DNA of 64,000 nucleotides from Lachnoclostridium sp. An169 (GCF_002160525.1 NZ_NFKT01000004.1:156257-220256); one strand, 5' to 3'. Numbered from the stretch's first letter, positions 36,262 to 45,925 are shown. Notes: generated by a model not told the origin, from the letters alone. Numbers and translations: made by a program.

Positions 36262-37650
36262 ATGCAGGACAGAAAAGTATTTTTAAATAAACACACCAAT
36301 CTTCTGGAACTGGAAGAGCACATGTATCCGTTGGTCGATGTGGATACCCCCAATGTGTTCCGGAACCTTTTCCACTATGATGAGATCCCGAAGATTGCTT
36401 TCAATGACAGGATTGTGCCGCACAATATGCCGGATGAGATCTGGATTACAGATACCACGTTCCGGGACGGACAGCAGTCCAGAGCGCCCTACACGACGGA
36501 GCAGATCGTCACGATCTATGATTACCTTCACCGTCTTGGCGGTCCTCAGGGAAAGATCCGTCAGAGCGAGTTCTTCCTCTACAGCAAGAAAGACAGGGAT
36601 GCTGTTTTTCAGTGTCTGGAGAAAGGCTACGAATTCCCGGAAGTGACAAGCTGGATCCGGGCAAGTAAGAAAGACTTTGAGCTGGTAAAGGAGATCGGCC
36701 TGAAGGAGACAGGAATCCTGGTGAGCTGTTCCGATTATCATATCTTTTATAAACTGAAAATGACGAGAAAGCAGGCGCTGGAGCATTATCTTTCCGTAAT
36801 CCGCGAGTGTCTGGAGACAGGGGTCAGACCGCGCTGCCACTTTGAGGATATTACGAGATCAGATATTTACGGTTTTGTTATTCCGTTCTGTGTGGAACTG
36901 ATGAAACTGATGGATGAATATCAGATTCCCATCAAGATCCGTGTCTGCGATACCATGGGATACGGCGTCAATTTCCCGGGCGCGGTGATTCCGCGTTCCA
37001 TCCCCGGCATTATCTATGGTCTCATGACCCATGCGGGCGTAAAGAGCGAACTCCTTGAGTTCCACGGACACAACGATTTCTATAAGGCTGTAACGAACTC
37101 GACTTCCGCATGGCTTTACGGAGCCTGCGGCGTAAACTGTTCTCTGTTCGGCATCGGGGAGCGGACGGGAAATACGCCTCTGGAGGCAATGGTGTTTGAA
37201 TATGCACAGCTCAGGGGCACGCTGGACGGAATGGACACTACAGTGATTACCGAACTGGCGGAATATTACGAGAAGGAGCTGGGCTACCACATTCCGGAGA
37301 GGACACCTTTTGTAGGGAAGAATTTCAATGTCACAAGAGCCGGAATCCACGCGGACGGAATGTTGAAAAACGAGGAGATCTACAACATCTTCGACACGGA
37401 AAAATTCCTGAACCGTCCTGCCCTCGTGTCAGTCTCAAACACATCGGGAACCGCAGGCATTGCCTACTGGATCAACGCCTATTACAGACTGCCTCAGGAG
37501 CGTCAGGTGGACAAGAGTTCCCCTCTGGTGCTCAAAGTCAAGGAGTGGGTAGACAAAGAATATGAAGACGGACGTGTTACGGTCTTGACGGATGAGGAAT
37601 TAGTTGCCAAAATAAACAGTGTGTGCCAGGAGCTTCACATTACATTGTAA
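36262..37650 (+). CDS. Re-type citrate synthase (HMGL-like, isopropylmalate synthase superfamily)
   Basis: This 462-residue TIM-barrel enzyme has the HMGL-like start TDTTFRDGQQSRAPYTTEQI. It also contains RPRCHFEDITRSDIYGF, ELLEFHGHNDFYKAVTNST and GIGERTGNTPLEAMV. The extended N-terminus and PFVGKNFNVTRAGIHADG are as I remember for the Clostridium kluyveri Re-citrate synthase group rather than LeuA, and the LeuA regulatory domain is absent. With NADP-isocitrate dehydrogenase two genes downstream, a role in making 2-oxoglutarate from oxaloacetate and acetyl-CoA fits well. Homocitrate synthase is the alternative. AGGAGG precedes ATG. Aconitase is not in the window. Confidence 0.8.
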   Translation: MQDRKVFLNKHTNLLELEEHMYPLVDVDTPNVFRNLFHYDEIPKIAFNDRIVPHNMPDEIWITDTTFRDGQQSRAPYTTEQIVTIYDYLHRLGGPQGKIRQSEFFLYSKKDRDAVFQCLEKGYEFPEVTSWIRASKKDFELVKEIGLKETGILVSCSDYHIFYKLKMTRKQALEHYLSVIRECLETGVRPRCHFEDITRSDIYGFVIPFCVELMKLMDEYQIPIKIRVCDTMGYGVNFPGAVIPRSIPGIIYGLMTHAGVKSELLEFHGHNDFYKAVTNSTSAWLYGACGVNCSLFGIGERTGNTPLEAMVFEYAQLRGTLDGMDTTVITELAEYYEKELGYHIPERTPFVGKNFNVTRAGIHADGMLKNEEIYNIFDTEKFLNRPALVSVSNTSGTAGIAYWINAYYRLPQERQVDKSSPLVLKVKEWVDKEYEDGRVTVLTDEELVAKINSVCQELHITL

Positions 37651-37669
37651 CCAGGAGGAATTAGGCAGG

Positions 37670-38335
37670 ATGGAAGAGTATCAGGACCATTCCCTGGGAG
37701 GACGTGTGTTCCAGAAGATCCGCAGCGATATTTTAAGCGGGAAATATAAGGAAAACGACGAACTCCGGGAAAATACAATCGGGAAAGAGCTTGGCGTGAG
37801 CCGCACTCCGGTCAGGGAGGCTCTCCGTCAGCTTGAATTGGAAGGGCTTGTCACGATCATACCGAACCGCGGAGCCTACGTGACCGGGATTTCCCACAAG
37901 GATATCTGGGATATCTATGTGATCCGTTCCATGCTTGAGGGGCTCTGTGCCCGCTGGGCCGTGGATCATATCACGGAAGAGCAGCTGGATGAGCTGGACG
38001 AGACAATCCTTCTCTCGGAATTCCAGATGAAGAAGGAGAGCGGCTTCAGTACCGACCAGGTTGCAGCTCTGGACGGCAGGTTCCACGCTGTTCTCTATGA
38101 GGCGTCCGGAAGCCGGATTTTGAGCCATGTGCTCACTGATTTTCACAACTATGTGCAGACTGCCAGAAAGTCATCCATTGTCTCGGAAGACCGCGCCAGA
38201 AAGTCGATCCGGGAGCACAAGCAGATCCTGAGGGCCATAAGGGAGCGGGATCCGGAGATGGCAGAGCAGCTCGCCAACGAACATATTCTGCACGTTATGC
38301 AGAACCTGAAGAAGCAGGGCTACGAAGCAGAGTAG
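37670..38335 (+). CDS. GntR-family regulator, FCD (FadR-like) type
   Basis: This 221-residue protein starts at ATG 37670 after AGGAGG. An upstream GTG at 37619 would overlap the preceding gene and lacks a site. The winged helix is at about 8-75 ([23 protein letters not shown]). The FCD ligand domain (about 85-215) has metal-type ligands in [13 protein letters not shown] and [15 protein letters not shown] regulators typically bind organic acids. Placement between citrate synthase and isocitrate dehydrogenase suggests citrate or 2-oxoglutarate as effector and the promoter palindrome as target. Confidence 0.9.
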   Translation: MEEYQDHSLGGRVFQKIRSDILSGKYKENDELRENTIGKELGVSRTPVREALRQLELEGLVTIIPNRGAYVTGISHKDIWDIYVIRSMLEGLCARWAVDHITEEQLDELDETILLSEFQMKKESGFSTDQVAALDGRFHAVLYEASGSRILSHVLTDFHNYVQTARKSSIVSEDRARKSIREHKQILRAIRERDPEMAEQLANEHILHVMQNLKKQGYEAE

Positions 38336-38387
38336 GCAGCATCAGAAAAAGAGCAGAAGAAAACAAAGAAACAGGAGGAGACAGACA

Positions 38388-39584
38388 ATGGAAAAAATTA
38401 AGATGACAACTCCCCTTGTCGAGATGGACGGGGACGAAATGACAAGGATTCTCTGGAAGATGATCAAGGAAGATCTTCTTGAGCCGTATATCGATCTGAA
38501 GACGGAGTATTATGACCTCGGTCTGGAGCACAGAAACGAGACGAACGACCAGGTGACCATTGATTCCGCAATGGCGACGAAGAAATATAAAGTCGCAGTA
38601 AAATGCGCTACGATTACGCCGAATGCGGCACGTATGAGCGAGTACAACTTGAAAGAGATGTGGAAGAGCCCCAACGGAACGATCCGTGCCATTCTTGACG
38701 GAACCGTATTCCGTGCGCCTATCGTGGTAAAGGGAATCGAGCCCTGCGTAAAGAACTGGAAGAAGCCGATCACTATTGCAAGACATGCCTACGGTGACGT
38801 TTACAAAGGATCAGAGATGAAGATTCCGGGACCGGGAAAAGTAGAGCTTGTGTACACGGCAGAGGACGGCACCCAGACAAAGGAACTGGTTCATGAGTTC
38901 GACGGGCCGGGAATCGTGCAGGGCATGCACAACCTCAACAAATCCATCGAGAGCTTTGCGAGAAGCTGCTTCTCCTATGCGCTTGACACGAAGCAGGATC
39001 TCTGGTTTGCCACAAAGGATACGATCTCCAAGAAATATGACCATACATTCAAGGATATCTTCCAGGAGATCTATGACAAGGAGTTCGATGAGAAATTCAA
39101 AGCTGCGGGAATCGAGTATTTCTACACACTGATCGACGATGCAGTTGCCCGTGTTATGAAGTCCGAGGGCGGATACATCTGGGCGTGCAAGAACTATGAC
39201 GGAGACGTTATGAGCGACATGGTATCCTCTGCGTTCGGTTCTCTGGCAATGATGACTTCCGTGCTCGTATCTCCGGAAGGATACTATGAGTACGAGGCGG
39301 CGCACGGAACAGTACAGCGCCACTACTACAAGCACCTGAAAGGCGAGGAGACTTCCACAAACTCTGTGGCAACGATCTTTGCATGGACGGGCGCCCTGCG
39401 CAAGAGAGGCGAGCTGGACGGAAACAAAGAGCTGATGGAGTTCGCGGACCGTCTTGAGAAAGCGACGATCGATACCATCGAGGCAGGCGAGATGACAAAA
39501 GATCTGGCTCTGATTACGACCATCGAGAATCCGACGGTGCTCAACAGCGAGGGATTCATTAAGGCGATCGCAAAAAGGCTGTAA
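38388..39584 (+). CDS. icd: NADP-dependent isocitrate dehydrogenase, eukaryotic-type
   Basis: This 398-residue enzyme starts [20 protein letters not shown]. It contains [20 protein letters not shown] and [33 protein letters not shown] and [13 protein letters not shown] supply metal and NADP sites. The sequence belongs to the subfamily that includes eukaryotic NADP enzymes and several clostridial ones, not the E. coli Icd type. It makes 2-oxoglutarate and NADPH. It is third in the citrate synthase-gntR unit, 52 bases after gntR. Confidence 0.95.
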   Translation: MEKIKMTTPLVEMDGDEMTRILWKMIKEDLLEPYIDLKTEYYDLGLEHRNETNDQVTIDSAMATKKYKVAVKCATITPNAARMSEYNLKEMWKSPNGTIRAILDGTVFRAPIVVKGIEPCVKNWKKPITIARHAYGDVYKGSEMKIPGPGKVELVYTAEDGTQTKELVHEFDGPGIVQGMHNLNKSIESFARSCFSYALDTKQDLWFATKDTISKKYDHTFKDIFQEIYDKEFDEKFKAAGIEYFYTLIDDAVARVMKSEGGYIWACKNYDGDVMSDMVSSAFGSLAMMTSVLVSPEGYYEYEAAHGTVQRHYYKHLKGEETSTNSVATIFAWTGALRKRGELDGNKELMEFADRLEKATIDTIEAGEMTKDLALITTIENPTVLNSEGFIKAIAKRL

Positions 39585-39662
39585 GAGAAAGAGACGTAAG
39601 TGCCGGATGATGAGAAGGCTGAAAAAGCCGGAATAAAATCACCAACAGGATAAAAAAGAGAT

Positions 39663-39724
39663 AAAAAAGATCAGGAATCACAGGAGACATGGAAATATGC
39701 CTGTGATTCCCGATCTTTTCTTTT
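39663..39724. terminator. Bidirectional terminator between icd and the ABC-F gene
   Basis: AAAAGATC and GGAATCACAGG on the left pair with CCTGTGATTCC and GATCTTTT on the right, with one central mismatch. A-rich and T-rich flanks make it usable from both strands. Confidence 0.9.
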
Positions 39725-39760
39725 GGCGGACAAACATTTCTTTTATTTCTCTGACGGCGG

Positions 39761-41776
39761 TTATTCCTCTGCCAGTTCCTCCCAGGCTTCATACAGTTCT
39801 TCAAGCCGCTCATCATTCTCCGCCCGCTCTGTTGAGAGTTCCTGGCACTTTACGGAATTCGAGTATACTTCCTCCAGTGTAAGCTCCCGGTCGATTTCAG
39901 CATTGCGTTCTTCCAGACGGGCGATCTCATCCTCTGTCTTTTTCAGATCGTTTTTCCGCTTTCTCTCCCTCGCCTGCTGTTCCTTCTGTTCCTGCCAGCT
40001 TAATTTGGACTCCGATGCTGCCGGTGCAGCGGCGGATGTACTGCCGGATGACGAGGCGGATGCGGCAGAGCCGGAGCCAGATGTGGCAGATCCGGCGTTC
40101 CTGCCTGTGCCGGAACTATTTCCGGAAAGGGCGGATTTCCCTGTCCCCGCGGAAGCATAGGCGCGGGTAAGTTCGTCTTTCTTTTCCAGATAGTAATCGT
40201 AGTTCCCGATGTAGTTGACAAATGTCTGGTTGACCAGTTCCAGGATGCGGGTGGCAGTCTGGTTGATGAAATACCGGTCATGGGAGACATAGAGGACGGT
40301 GCCGCTGTAATTGTTCAGCGCTTCCTCCAGGATCTCCTTGGAATTGATGTCCAGATGGTTGGTGGGCTCGTCGAGAATCAGGAAATTTGCCTCGGAGAGC
40401 ATGAGCTTCGCCAGGGATACCCGTCCTTTCTCCCCGCCGCTTAAGGCGCGGATCTCTTTGAATACGTCGTCTCCCGTAAACTGAAAAGCTGCCAGTGTGT
40501 TGCGGATCTGCGTGTTCGTCAGAGACGGGTAGTCGTCGGAGATCTCGTCGAAGATCGTCTTGTCATCGTGGAGCACATGATGTTCCTGATCATAGTAACC
40601 GATCTGCACTTTCGCTCCCAGTGTAAACTCGCCGGCGTCGGCGGGAGTGATCTGATTGAGAATTTTGAGCAGGGTTGTCTTGCCGGTGCCGTTGTCTCCG
40701 ATAATGGCAACATGCTCTCCGCGTTTGATCTCAAAACTGATATCCTGAAAAAGCACCTGGCTGTCAAACTGTTTGGACAGTCCTTTTACGGAGAGCACAT
40801 CATTTCCGCTGATGCAGGAGGGCTCCAGAGTAAAGTGCATTTCCGTGGCAACCTCTGCAGGTTTCTCCACGGGTGTGATCTTGTCCAGCATCTTTTCCCG
40901 GCTCTCTGCACGACGGATGGATTTCTCCCGGTTGAAGGAGCGAAGTTTCTCAATGACCGCCTGCTGGTGCCGGATCTCGCGCTGCTGGTTTATGTATTCT
41001 TTGAGCTGCGCGTCGCGGATCTGCTGTTTTTTCTCTGAATAGGCCTTATAGTTTCCCATATACATCCGGATCTCACCGTGCTCGATCTCCACCACCTTGG
41101 TGACGACGCGGTTCAGGAAGTACCGGTCGTGGGAGACGATGAAAACAGCTCCCGGGTAGTTGAGCAGATAAGTCTCAAGCCAGGCAATGGAATTCAGGTC
41201 CAGGTGGTTGGTGGGCTCGTCCAGAAGCAGAATATCCGGGTTGGTGAGCAGAAGTTTTCCCAGAGAAACACGGGTCTTCTGTCCGCCGGACAGGGTGTCG
41301 GTCATCTTGGAGAAGTCCTCCTCCGAGAAGCCGAGACCTTTAAGCACACCGACGATTTCACTTTCGCAGGCATAACCGTTGCGCGCCTCGTACTCGGACT
41401 GGAGCCGGTTGTATGTCTCCAGCCTGGAGACAAGAGCATCGCCGGACAGTTCTTTGAGTTCGATTTCAATGGAGCGGATCTGTCGTTCCATCTCAAAAAT
41501 ATCGGCGCGGGCGGTCCGGATCTCTTCGTAAATCGTGTTTCCCGGACTTAAGGCCTGGTGCTGTGCCAGGTATCCGAGAGTCTTCCCTTTTGCCAGCACG
41601 ACGCTTCCTCCGTCCAGAGGTTCCTCGCCGATGATCATTTTCAGGATCGTGGACTTCCCGGCGCCATTGATCCCTACAAGAGCGGCCTTTTCGCGTTCCT
41701 CTATATGAAATGAGCCGTTTTTTACAATGACGTGCTCCCCGAACGATTTTTCTATATTGTGACATGCAAGAATCAT
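39761..41776 (-). CDS. ABC-F family ATPase with low-complexity linker and C-terminal coiled coil
   Basis: This 671-residue protein has two ABC domains. Walker A is GINGAGKST and GDNGTGKTT. Signatures are LSGGQKTRVSLGKLL and LSGGEKGRVSLAKLM, joined by a charged interdomain linker (about 240-320). ABC-F proteins bind the ribosomal E site and relieve stalled translation or antibiotic action. There are no membrane segments. A Ser/Gly/Ala-rich stretch of about 50 residues (about 545-595) separates ABC2 from a coiled coil (about 600-670), as in the Uup/YdiF group. It is a single gene divergent from rex. A housekeeping role is more likely than resistance. Confidence 0.9.
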   Translation of the reverse strand: MILACHNIEKSFGEHVIVKNGSFHIEEREKAALVGINGAGKSTILKMIIGEEPLDGGSVVLAKGKTLGYLAQHQALSPGNTIYEEIRTARADIFEMERQIRSIEIELKELSGDALVSRLETYNRLQSEYEARNGYACESEIVGVLKGLGFSEEDFSKMTDTLSGGQKTRVSLGKLLLTNPDILLLDEPTNHLDLNSIAWLETYLLNYPGAVFIVSHDRYFLNRVVTKVVEIEHGEIRMYMGNYKAYSEKKQQIRDAQLKEYINQQREIRHQQAVIEKLRSFNREKSIRRAESREKMLDKITPVEKPAEVATEMHFTLEPSCISGNDVLSVKGLSKQFDSQVLFQDISFEIKRGEHVAIIGDNGTGKTTLLKILNQITPADAGEFTLGAKVQIGYYDQEHHVLHDDKTIFDEISDDYPSLTNTQIRNTLAAFQFTGDDVFKEIRALSGGEKGRVSLAKLMLSEANFLILDEPTNHLDINSKEILEEALNNYSGTVLYVSHDRYFINQTATRILELVNQTFVNYIGNYDYYLEKKDELTRAYASAGTGKSALSGNSSGTGRNAGSATSGSGSAASASSSGSTSAAAPAASESKLSWQEQKEQQARERKRKNDLKKTEDEIARLEERNAEIDRELTLEEVYSNSVKCQELSTERAENDERLEELYEAWEELAEE

Positions 41777-41895
41777 GTGTATCCTCCGTATTTATCGAAT
41801 TCATATTTCTGTGTGATCCTATCCGCCGCTGTTCGTTCCGGGCGGGTGGACAGTAATTACTATTATAACGAAAAACCAGGAAAATACAATAAAGT

Positions 41896-41924
41896 TTGAC
41901 AGAATATTAACTATTTTATATAAT
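41896..41924 (+). promoter_or_regulatory. Consensus sigma-A promoter of rex
   Basis: TTGACA (41896-41901), 17 bases, TATAAT (41919-41924), a perfect match. The intervening sequence includes a TTAAC half-site, but no full Rex dyad is visible. Confidence 0.88.
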
Positions 41925-41957
41925 AGGTAATAGACTGGAAACGGAGGACGATGAGTT

Positions 41958-42605
41958 TTGGAACACAGGAAAATATCACGTGCTGTAATTGCAAGACTGC
42001 CAAGATATTACAGGTATCTGGGGGATCTTTTGGAGAGCGGGGTTGAGAGGATATCTTCCAACGATCTGAGCAAGAAGATGCACGTAACCGCATCTCAGAT
42101 CAGACAGGATCTGAATAATTTCGGAGGCTTTGGACAGCAGGGATACGGATATAATGTGAAGTATCTCTACACAGAGATCGGAAAGATCCTCGGGCTTAAC
42201 AAAACCCACAACTTTATCATTATCGGCGCGGGAAATCTCGGCCAGGCCCTTGCCAATTACGCATCTTTTGAACGGAGCGGTTTTGTCCTGAAGAGCCTGT
42301 TTGACGTGAATCCCCGGCTGGAGGGTGTGACGATCCGCGGCATTCCGGTGCGGATGATGGACGAACTGGTTGATTTCCTTCAGAACAACGAGATTGAGAT
42401 TGCGGCGCTGACGATCCCGAAGTCAAAGGCAGTGGAGGTGTGCGATATTCTGATTGCCAACGGGATCCGGGCAATCTGGAATTTTGCCCACACGGATCTG
42501 AATCTTCCCAAAGATGTGATTGTAGAGAGTGTCCATCTTTCGGACAGCCTGATGCAGCTCTCCTACAATATCAGTCAGCGCGAAGAAGGAAAGAAGAATA
42601 AATAA
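41958..42605 (+). CDS. rex: Redox-sensing transcriptional repressor Rex (TTG start)
   Basis: This 215-residue protein has a winged helix (about 1-80, with RISSNDLSKKMHVTASQIRQD) and a Rossmann domain with IIGAGNLGQALANYASF. Rex binds NADH to leave its operators and derepress fermentation and NADH-oxidation genes. The start is TTG 41958, ten bases after GGAGG. The nearby ATG 41951 is out of frame. The alcohol dehydrogenase gene at 55574 is a likely kind of target, although no site was seen there. Confidence 0.96.
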   Translation: MEHRKISRAVIARLPRYYRYLGDLLESGVERISSNDLSKKMHVTASQIRQDLNNFGGFGQQGYGYNVKYLYTEIGKILGLNKTHNFIIIGAGNLGQALANYASFERSGFVLKSLFDVNPRLEGVTIRGIPVRMMDELVDFLQNNEIEIAALTIPKSKAVEVCDILIANGIRAIWNFAHTDLNLPKDVIVESVHLSDSLMQLSYNISQREEGKKNK

Positions 42606-42639
42606 AAAGAGAAGTACATACATGTGTACACAGGTGGAA

Positions 42640-42680
42640 CCCCGCAGCATGCTGCGGGGTATGGTTTTGAGAGGCAAAAC
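42640..42680. repeat. 20-bp perfect palindrome and second hairpin between rex and nnrDE
   Basis: CCCCGCAGCA with TGCTGCGGGG (42640-42659) forms a perfect stem with almost no loop. GTTTTG (42664-42669) pairs with CAAAAC (42675-42680) directly after. The T-run is short, so termination is uncertain. It could be a protein-binding site or an attenuator. Confidence 0.5.
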
Positions 42681-42722
42681 TGTTTCGCGACAGGGCTGCT
42701 TCCGGGAAAGGAAGAGATTAAG

Positions 42723-44228
42723 ATGAGATATCTGCCGGATGGAAACCAGATGAAAAATGCAGACAGCCATACCATTCATGAAGTGGGAATCCCCTCCCTG
42801 GTGCTTATGGAGCGGGCTGCCCTTCAGACTGTGAAGGTTATGGAAGAGTACGGAATCGACACTTCGAGAGCTCTTGTTGTCTGCGGAAGCGGAAATAACG
42901 GAGGAGACGGTTTCGCCATAGCCCGGCTACTCCGGGAAAAAGGGCATGAGGCGGAAGTCCTCTTTGCAGGAAAGGAGAGTTCTTTGAGCGAAGAGTGCCG
43001 GCTTCAGAAACAGATAGCGCAGAGACAGGGAATTCCGGTATTCACCAGTTATCCCGGGAAGGAATATACTGTTGTAATAGATGCCGTGTTCGGTGTGGGC
43101 CTGAGCCGGGAGATTACAGGGAACTATCTTGAGATTATCCGCCGGATGAATGAGAGCAGCGGACGGAAGGTGGCGGTGGACATTGCTTCCGGGATCTGTT
43201 CCCGGACCGGACAGGTGCTGGGGACTGCCTTCCGGGCGGAACTGACCGTGGCGATGGCGTGTGTCAAGCTGGGAAGCGTACTTTATCCGGGAGAGGAGTA
43301 CTCCGGCAGGACGGTGGCGGTTCCCATCGGGATAGATCCGGAATATTTCCGGAAGAGTCCGGAGGTCTGCTTTACTTATGACCGGGCGGATCTGGCAGGG
43401 CTTCTTCCGGTGCGCAGGGCGGATTCCCACAAGGGCACCTACGGCAAAGTACTCATGATTACCGGGTGCGCGGGTATGGCGGGAGCGGCATATCTCTCCG
43501 CCGCGGCGGCATACACGGCAGGGGCGGGACTTGTGCAGATCTATACGGCGGAAGAAAACAGGGTGATCCTGCAGCAGCTCCTGCCGGAAGCGATCATTTC
43601 CTGTTACGGCACTTATGATGAGGAGCAGCTTGACAGGCTTCTTGCGTGGGCGGATGTGGTCTGTATCGGATGCGGTCTGGGACAGAGCGGATTATCCGGG
43701 AAACTTCTGGAACATACGCTTGAGACGGCAAAGGTTCCCTGTGTGATCGATGCGGACGGCCTGAATCTCCTGAGCAGGAGAAAAGAGCTTCTGGACCGGG
43801 CCTGCGTGCCTGTTATTCTCACGCCTCATATGATGGAGATGTCCCGGCTCACCGGACATACGGTGGGGGAGATTGCGGAAGACCGGATCGGATGCGCGGC
43901 GGAACTTGCGGAGCGCTGCCAGACTGTCTGCGTCCTCAAAGACAGCAGAACAGTGGTCCTGGAGAAAGGAAGACAGCCGTTTGTCAATCTGGCGGGAAAT
44001 TCCGCCATGGCGAAAGCCGGTTCCGGGGATGTCCTGGCGGGCGTGATCACCGGACTTCTGGCCCAGGGAACAGAGCCGTTCCTGGCTGCGTGTGCAGGAG
44101 TGTTTCTCCACGCCTGCGGCGGGGATGAGGCACGGGATGTAAAGGGGAGTTACAGCGTGCTTGCCCGGGATCTGATCGCGGGGATTCAGAGGTGTATGAA
44201 AAAATCAAAGGAGCAGACAGAAAGATGA
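42723..44228 (+). CDS. nnr: Bifunctional NAD(P)HX epimerase/dehydratase
   Basis: This is a 501-residue fusion. ATG 42723 follows AGGAAGAG. An in-frame GTG at 42624 lies before the palindrome and is rejected. The N-terminal YjeF epimerase (about 1-210) has VCGSGNNGGDGFAIARLL. The C-terminal ADP-dependent dehydratase (about 220-495) has HKGTYGKVLMITG and NLAGNSAMAKAGSGDVLAGVI. It repairs hydrated NADH and NADPH. It overlaps alr by four bases. Confidence 0.95.
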   Translation: MRYLPDGNQMKNADSHTIHEVGIPSLVLMERAALQTVKVMEEYGIDTSRALVVCGSGNNGGDGFAIARLLREKGHEAEVLFAGKESSLSEECRLQKQIAQRQGIPVFTSYPGKEYTVVIDAVFGVGLSREITGNYLEIIRRMNESSGRKVAVDIASGICSRTGQVLGTAFRAELTVAMACVKLGSVLYPGEEYSGRTVAVPIGIDPEYFRKSPEVCFTYDRADLAGLLPVRRADSHKGTYGKVLMITGCAGMAGAAYLSAAAAYTAGAGLVQIYTAEENRVILQQLLPEAIISCYGTYDEEQLDRLLAWADVVCIGCGLGQSGLSGKLLEHTLETAKVPCVIDADGLNLLSRRKELLDRACVPVILTPHMMEMSRLTGHTVGEIAEDRIGCAAELAERCQTVCVLKDSRTVVLEKGRQPFVNLAGNSAMAKAGSGDVLAGVITGLLAQGTEPFLAACAGVFLHACGGDEARDVKGSYSVLARDLIAGIQRCMKKSKEQTER

Positions 44229-45388
44229 AACAGTATAACAGGGTATGTGCCAGAGTTGATCTGGACGCCATTGCATATAACATGGAGCAGATGAAAAACA
44301 GGATCGGAGAGAATGCGAAATTCATCGCCGTTGTAAAGACTGACGGGTACGGTCACGGAGCCGTTCCCATTGCGCGGATGTTTGAGAATGTCCCTTACGT
44401 ATGGGGATATGCGGTTGCCTGCCTGGAGGAGGGTGTTATGCTCCGGAACAGTGGAATCCGCAAGCCGGTTCTTGTCCTGGGATGCGTGTTCCCGGACCAG
44501 TATGAAGCCATGGCGGAACACGGTATCCGGGCGGCTGTATACACGGAAGATATGGCGCGGGGCATGTCGGAAGCTGCCGTCAGGCTTGGAAAAACGGCAT
44601 ATCTGCACATTAAGATCGACACGGGCATGGGGCGGATCGGATTTCCTGTAACGGAGGAGAGCGCAGATGCCATTGCCCGGATCAGTCGGCTGCCCGGTGT
44701 GGAGACGGAAGGAATGTTTACCCATTTCTCCAAGGCGGATGAGGCGGATAAGACCTATACGCTGGAACAGCACCGGAAATTCCTCCGGATGAAAGACCTG
44801 ACGGAGGCGAGAGGTGTCCCGATCCGCTACTTTGACTGCGATAACAGTGCGGGAATTATCGATTTTCCGGATATGAAGCATGATCTTGCCCGCGCGGGAA
44901 TCTCCATGTACGGCATGTATCCCTCCGATGAGGTGAACAAAGAGGCGGTGGACTTAAAGCCGGCGCTCTCCCTTGTCAGCCATGTTACTTTTGTGAAGGA
45001 TGTGGAACCGGGCACGTCGATCAGCTACGGCGGTACCTTTGTGGCTCCGAAAAAGATGCGCGTCGCCACGATACCGGTGGGGTACGGAGACGGATATCCC
45101 AGATCACTGTCAAACAGAGGCGCTGTCCTTATCCGCGGGCAGAGGGCGAAGATTCTCGGAAGAGTCTGCATGGATCAGTTCATGGTGGATGTGACGGATA
45201 TCCCGGGCGTACAGTTCATGGATCCGGTGACTCTCGTGGGAAAGGACGGAGAAGAGGAGATCACCGTGGATGAACTCTCGGCACTGTCCGGACGTTTCAA
45301 CTATGAGTTCGTCTGCTGTCTGGGAAAACGGATTCCACGGGAGTATCTGTCCGACGGAAAGGTTACAGAGCAGAAAGACTGGTTCTGA
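44225..45388 (+). CDS. alr: Alanine racemase
   Basis: This is a 387-residue PLP enzyme. ATG 44225 overlaps the nnr stop (ATGA) and follows AAAGGAG. It contains the PLP lysine K38 in VVKTDGYGHGAVP, the catalytic Tyr in TSISYGGTFVAPKK and TIPVGYGDGYPR. It makes D-alanine for peptidoglycan. The nnr-alr-mazF order is conserved in Firmicutes. Confidence 0.96.
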   Translation: MKQYNRVCARVDLDAIAYNMEQMKNRIGENAKFIAVVKTDGYGHGAVPIARMFENVPYVWGYAVACLEEGVMLRNSGIRKPVLVLGCVFPDQYEAMAEHGIRAAVYTEDMARGMSEAAVRLGKTAYLHIKIDTGMGRIGFPVTEESADAIARISRLPGVETEGMFTHFSKADEADKTYTLEQHRKFLRMKDLTEARGVPIRYFDCDNSAGIIDFPDMKHDLARAGISMYGMYPSDEVNKEAVDLKPALSLVSHVTFVKDVEPGTSISYGGTFVAPKKMRVATIPVGYGDGYPRSLSNRGAVLIRGQRAKILGRVCMDQFMVDVTDIPGVQFMDPVTLVGKDGEEEITVDELSALSGRFNYEFVCCLGKRIPREYLSDGKVTEQKDWF

Positions 45389-45465
45389 CAGATCATTTGA
45401 ATACACTCGGTAAATCAGGGAATACTTAAGTTCAGAAACGAAATTGAGATCGGAGTGTAGATGAG

Positions 45466-45813
45466 ATGGTGATCAGACGCGGAGATATCTATTATGCAAA
45501 CTTAAGCCCTGTAGTAGGGTCTGAGCAGGGCGGCGTGCGCCCGGTGCTTATCATTCAGAATGATGTGGGAAACCGGCACAGTCCCACGGTGATCTGTGCG
45601 GCGGTCACATCGAAGATGAACAAGGCGAAGCTTCCGACCCATATAGAGATCAGCACAAAGGATTACAATATCGTGAAGAATTCTGTGATTCTTCTAGAGC
45701 AGATCCGCACGATTGACAAGCAGAGGCTGAGAGAATTTGTATGCCATATCGACGCACGGATGATGAGAAAGGTAGACGAGGCAATCCGGATCAGTCTCGA
45801 GCTTCCTACATAA
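45466..45813 (+). CDS. MazF/NdoA-type endoribonuclease toxin without a visible antitoxin
   Basis: This 115-residue PemK/MazF-fold protein starts [22 protein letters not shown]. It has [19 protein letters not shown] and the C-terminal [15 protein letters not shown]. The family cleaves mRNA at short motifs. In Bacillus a mazE-like antitoxin gene sits between alr and the toxin. Here the gap is 77 bases with no suitable reading frame, so the antitoxin is absent or unlinked. GGAG lies ten bases before ATG 45466. Confidence 0.92.
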   Translation: MVIRRGDIYYANLSPVVGSEQGGVRPVLIIQNDVGNRHSPTVICAAVTSKMNKAKLPTHIEISTKDYNIVKNSVILLEQIRTIDKQRLREFVCHIDARMMRKVDEAIRISLELPT

Positions 45814-45817
45814 TTTC

Positions 45818-45846
45818 TTTACAGATCGCAAAAAGAGTGATAAAAT
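45818..45846 (+). promoter_or_regulatory. Promoter of yebC
   Basis: TTTACA (45818-45823), 17 bases, TAAAAT (45841-45846). The leader then holds a small CAGTTT/AAACTG hairpin. Confidence 0.6.
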
Positions 45847-45925
45847 TGTAAGGCATAATATGCAGTTTGAAGCGAAACTGTGATTTATCTGATAGAAAAC
45901 AAAGAGGAAAGAGGAGAATTGCAAG

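Noticed and set aside
36262..37650. 2-isopropylmalate synthase (leuA)
   Set aside because: It lacks the LeuA C-terminal regulatory domain and sits with GntR and icd, not with leuB.
41877..41957. Rex autoregulatory site
   Set aside because: Only a TTAAC half-site is visible near the promoter. A full TTGTTAA dyad is absent.
45389..45465. mazE antitoxin gene before mazF
   Set aside because: The gap is 77 bases and has no frame of adequate length with a start signal.
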